From: Flavicella sp965243265
GTDB taxonomy: Bacteria; Bacteroidota; Bacteroidia; Flavobacteriales; Flavobacteriaceae
NCBI GenBank assembly: GCA_965243265.1
Contig: CBDEUL010000008.1
Span: forward strand, 1 to 64,000
DNA: 64,000 bases
Direction of reading: 5' to 3'
Of the stretch, positions 60,817-64,000 are shown piece by piece. Under the pieces are notes generated by a model. It did no database searches, was not told where the DNA came from, and saw nothing but the letters and a program-made list of their open reading frames with translations. Position numbers and translations under genes: made by a program. Within the stretch, counting starts at the first letter, position 1. Each line of letters opens with the position of its first letter.

Positions 60817-61566
60817 TTATGCTGTAATCATTCCTCCATCTACATTCAAGGTCTGACCTGTAATATATGTAGACATATCTGATGCTAAAAATACGCATGC
60901 GTTTGCAATATCTTCTGGAGATCCTCCTCTTTTTAAAGGAATAGCTTGCCTCCATCCATCTACTACTTTTTCATCTAGTTTTGCTGTCATTTCTGTTTCA
61001 ATAAACCCTGGTGCAATTGCATTACAACGAATGTTTCTTGATCCTAACTCCAAAGCTACAGACTTTGTAAACCCTAACATCCCTGATTTAGAAGCTGCAT
61101 AGTTTGTTTGTCCTGCATTACCCTGAACACCAACAACAGAACTCATATTGATTATAGATCCTCCTCTTTGTTTCATCATTGGGCGAATCACTGCTTTTGT
61201 TAAATTGAAAACTGATTTTAAGTTTACTTCAATAACATCATCAAAATCAGATTCACTGATACGCATCAACAAATTATCTTTTGTAATTCCTGCATTATTT
61301 ATTAAAACATCAATACTTCCGAATTCTTTTAGCACATCTGCTGCTAAATCTTGAGCTGCATCAAACTTTGCTGCATTAGACTGGTATCCTTTTGCTTTTA
61401 CACCCATAGCCTCTAATTCTTTCTCTAAAGCTACCGCTGCTTCTACAGATGAACTGTATGTAAATGCTACGTTTGCACCTTGCTTTGCAAAAGCTTCTGC
61501 TATTCCTTTACCAATTCCTCTAGTTGCACCTGTAATTAATGCTGTTTTATTTTCAAGAAGTTTCAT
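60817..61566 (-). CDS. fabG: 3-oxoacyl-ACP reductase
   Basis: This 249-residue short-chain dehydrogenase reduces beta-ketoacyl-ACP in fatty acid elongation. GATRGIGKGIAEAFAKQG binds NADP, NNAG follows at about residue 88, the catalytic serine is in NMSSVVGVQG, and YAASKSGMLGFTKS carries the tyrosine and lysine. GFIETEMTAKL and YITGQTLNVDGGM at the C-terminus are typical of FabG. It is a single gene with -7 element TATCTTTG at 61592-61599 on the minus strand and a terminator after it. Confidence 0.95.
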   Translation of the reverse strand: MKLLENKTALITGATRGIGKGIAEAFAKQGANVAFTYSSSVEAAVALEKELEAMGVKAKGYQSNAAKFDAAQDLAADVLKEFGSIDVLINNAGITKDNLLMRISESDFDDVIEVNLKSVFNLTKAVIRPMMKQRGGSIINMSSVVGVQGNAGQTNYAASKSGMLGFTKSVALELGSRNIRCNAIAPGFIETEMTAKLDEKVVDGWRQAIPLKRGGSPEDIANACVFLASDMSTYITGQTLNVDGGMITA

Positions 61567-61591
61567 ATGTTGTTTTTTATTTTTTAGGCTT

Positions 61592-61599
61592 CAAAGATA
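61592..61599 (-). promoter_or_regulatory. -7 element of the fabG promoter
   Basis: TATCTTTG on the minus strand is 26 bp upstream of the fabG start; no -33 element at a normal distance was found. Confidence 0.45.
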
Positions 61600-61655
61600 C
61601 TAATCCCCTATTAAATATAATAGGAATTCAATTAATTTAGAATAATTTTGGGAAA

Positions 61656-64000
61656 CTACCTGTAGTTAAATAAATAATCTATAGGTAATTCTTTAAAAAC
61701 TTTCTTATTCTTTAGTTCTTCTAATTTTAAATCTTTTCTACTTCCTAGAACCAACGTTGTATACGAACTGTTTTTAATTGATTTATTAAAAAATACAACC
61801 AAATCTTGTAACGTCATTTTTTCTATTTCTTTATAAATAGTTTCTCTATAGTCATTGTCAATTCCTCTTTCTTTCCAGCTTTCATAAGTCCAATAGATAG
61901 ATGACTTCGTTATTCTTTCTGATGCTATCTTTTTTAGACAAGCTCTTTTAGCTACCAAAAATTGTTTCTCCGCTTCTGGCATATTTTGCATTAAGCTTAA
62001 CATCTTTTCAATGGCTTGTGGTAATTTATTTGCTTGCGTACCTATATAAGCATATACCATATCCTTCTTTCCTTCTTTACCTGCATTATAATAACTTGCA
62101 GATGCTGTATATGCCAATGAACTAGATTCTCTAATTTCTTGAAACACTATAGATGACAAACCGCCACCAAAATAAGAATTGAAAACCGTTGCTAAAGCGA
62201 GGTTTTCAGATGAAAACTCTTCTTTATTGGCTACTAACAGTATTTCTGCCTGTACCATATCATAGTCTACAAAATATACTTGATTTCCTGTTTTTACCGT
62301 TTTATAAACTATAGGTTCTGGACATGCATTCAAAATACTCGGTAATTGATGCAACTCTTTTAACACTTCAACAGCTTTACCTTTCTCATTTCCGTAATAA
62401 AAAATTTGCTGTTGATACTTTTTCAAGTTTCGAATTTTATTTAAAAGTTTTTCTGGTGAAATTTTCAGCAACTCTTCTGAAGAATAAATATCTCTTAGAG
62501 ATGAATTTTCTCCATAACGTGCATAGTTCAACATACCTCCCCACAAGATACTTCCTTTTTGAGTTTTACTATTAGAACGTGCTTTTACTATTTTTTGGAT
62601 ATAATCTTGATAAGCTACTGAATCTACTTGCGCATCTTCCCACACATGCTCTAAAAGTTTTAATGCTTTTGGTAAGTTTTCATTAAGCCCTGAAATACGA
62701 ACTGTAGACTCTTCTGCTCCTGTATTAAAACTATAATTAACACCTAACTTATAAAACTCCTTCTTTAATTCTTCTGCTGAATATTTCGATGTTCCAACAT
62801 ACTCCATATACCCCATTGCCAACCCCAAATCTTTATCATGATGCTTACCTACCTTAAAAATAAAATTCAAACTAAAAAGATCATTGTATTTATTTTCAAC
62901 AGAAAACAACATTACATCATTATAAAATACTTCTTTTTGAATTTCTTTCTTGAAATCTACAAATATAGGTTCTAAAGGTTCTGACACTTCTTTATTAAAC
63001 TCCTTTAAAAAATCAGACTGCTTTCCTCTATTTAAATGTACTGGTGTTATTCCAGGGTTTTCAACCTTTACAACCGAAGCATCCTTCCCTTTACGTTTAT
63101 ATACAACCACATAATTTTCTTTGTAAAAGTTTTTTGCAAAAGAAATCAACTTCTCTTTGTCTATTTCTTTTAAAGACTCTATAAATGAAATTCTATCAAC
63201 CCAATTTTCTCTATGGATAAATGCATTGTAATACATAGATGCCAAAGCTGTGCTATTTTCAAATACTTGCATTTCATTTACCAACAAATCATTGATTACG
63301 GCTTCTATCAACCACGCATCAAAATCACCTTGTTTAATTAATTCTATTTGATTTAACAACAACTTTTTTACCTCTTCTAAACTTTGCCCTTCCTTTGGAC
63401 TTCCTGATAATTGATGTACTCCATAGTCATTTAAAAACATGGGGCTTGAACTCGCCCCTTGTACCAACTGTTTTTGGTTTAAGTTTAAATCTATCAAACC
63501 AGCTTTACTGTTAGACAGCAACATATCAATTAGTGTAATGTATTTAGACGCTTCGCTTCCAATTCCTGATGTTCTAAAACTTACAGATACACTCTCTGCT
63601 GTTGGTCCAAATACTTCTTTTTCAACAACTGCTATTAACGGAGATTCTACTGGTAATTTTGGATGATTTACTTCTTTTCTTTGATAGCTTCCAAAAGCCT
63701 TATCAACTTTTTGAATCGTTTCTTCAAAATCTATATCTCCCACCAATACAACAGCCATATTATTAGGTACATAATAGGTATCAAAATAACTTTGAATAGC
63801 AACCATAGAAGGGTTTTTCAAATGTTCAGAAGTTCCTATAGTTGTTTGTTGTCCATAAGGATGCGTTGGAAAAAGTCCTGCTAACATTGCAGCATAACTT
63901 TTTCTATAATCATTATCTTGCCCCTTATTAAACTCTTCATAAACAGCTTCTAATTCTGTGTGAAACAAGCGTAATACCAGTTCACTAAAACGCTCGCCCT
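61656..64000 (-). CDS. M16 family zinc peptidase (5' end beyond the window)
   Basis: The gene enters from the right edge and ends at 61656; about 780 residues are visible and the frame stays open to position 64000, so the N-terminal HxxEH zinc motif lies outside. The visible part begins ERFSELVLR with the ELEAVYEEFN stretch that carries the third zinc ligand region, followed by HPYGQQTTIGTSEHLKN, typical of M16 peptidases. Two M16 repeats are present (the second begins near residue 370 with RSWGS-like YNDLFSLNFIF), so the protein is the large, two-unit form. Substrates are probably peptides in the periplasm, but this is not shown. Confidence 0.88.
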   Translation of the reverse strand, partial: GERFSELVLRLFHTELEAVYEEFNKGQDNDYRKSYAAMLAGLFPTHPYGQQTTIGTSEHLKNPSMVAIQSYFDTYYVPNNMAVVLVGDIDFEETIQKVDKAFGSYQRKEVNHPKLPVESPLIAVVEKEVFGPTAESVSVSFRTSGIGSEASKYITLIDMLLSNSKAGLIDLNLNQKQLVQGASSSPMFLNDYGVHQLSGSPKEGQSLEEVKKLLLNQIELIKQGDFDAWLIEAVINDLLVNEMQVFENSTALASMYYNAFIHRENWVDRISFIESLKEIDKEKLISFAKNFYKENYVVVYKRKGKDASVVKVENPGITPVHLNRGKQSDFLKEFNKEVSEPLEPIFVDFKKEIQKEVFYNDVMLFSVENKYNDLFSLNFIFKVGKHHDKDLGLAMGYMEYVGTSKYSAEELKKEFYKLGVNYSFNTGAEESTVRISGLNENLPKALKLLEHVWEDAQVDSVAYQDYIQKIVKARSNSKTQKGSILWGGMLNYARYGENSSLRDIYSSEELLKISPEKLLNKIRNLKKYQQQIFYYGNEKGKAVEVLKELHQLPSILNACPEPIVYKTVKTGNQVYFVDYDMVQAEILLVANKEEFSSENLALATVFNSYFGGGLSSIVFQEIRESSSLAYTASASYYNAGKEGKKDMVYAYIGTQANKLPQAIEKMLSLMQNMPEAEKQFLVAKRACLKKIASERITKSSIYWTYESWKERGIDNDYRETIYKEIEKMTLQDLVVFFNKSIKNSSYTTLVLGSRKDLKLEELKNKKVFKELPIDYLFNYR

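Noticed and set aside
60722..60955. 77-codon minus-strand frame over the fabG end
   Set aside because: Alternative frame of fabG and its terminator; no independent support.

Overview
The window is chromosomal DNA from a member of the Flavobacteriia (Bacteroidota), most likely a marine Flavobacteriaceae; I cannot name the genus. The evidence is a strongly A+T-rich composition, promoters with the Bacteroidota -7 element TAnnTTTG (some with a TTG about 17-20 bp upstream), menaquinone genes, a type IX secretion sorting domain on a subtilase, and families typical of this class (DUF3822, DUF4494, YwqK-like repeats, HsdR-N-like small proteins). No rRNA, tRNA or CRISPR array was seen.

Layout. 0.1-6.3 kb: quinol nitric oxide reductase with a Cys-rich Crp/Fnr regulator, then a five-gene operon (DoxX, OsmC, FMN reductase, MarR, pirin) that looks like a redox or electrophile stress unit. 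6.4-12.4 kb: acyl-CoA carboxylase beta subunit, pta-ackA, and YebC. 12.4-15.0 kb: an accessory block that reads as two integron-type gene cassettes without an integrase. 15.2-30.7 kb: menaquinone genes (menE, menC, menA) with a CPBP protease, metal hydrolase, SQR-like flavoprotein, PIG-L deacetylase, mnmA, holA, a glycosyltransferase and a Sua5/YrdC protein. 31-38.6 kb: sodium/solute symporter, lipA, LpxR-like lipid A deacylase, RecD-like helicase, and a small operon ending in rsmD. 38.6-42.5 kb: a second accessory block with palindromic repeats around a GIY-YIG gene, a YoeB-type toxin-antitoxin pair that has lost its stop codon, a nonsense-interrupted gene, a REP-associated transposase flanked by REP copies, an IS110 tail and an orphan RHS tip. 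42.5-64 kb: core genes including mtaB, lytic transglycosylase, subtilase, lon, aminotransferase, proC, murB, a HI0933-type flavoprotein, a prohibitin-like protein, manA, fabG and an M16 peptidase cut by the right edge.

How it fits together. Most of the window is ordinary core metabolism in short operons separated by strong intrinsic terminators. The two accessory blocks are the notable parts. In the first, each cassette starts with a 7-bp box that is exactly complementary to the box at the start of its own terminal recombination-site-like structure, extending to 10 and 9 bp. This is the geometry expected of integron cassettes. Both cassettes encode proteins with an Rx4H motif of the kind found in HEPN ribonucleases, one of them in a tight two-gene pair, so a toxin or phage-defence cargo is plausible. 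In the second block, two unrelated nuclease-type genes are each bracketed by direct copies of their own palindromic repeats.
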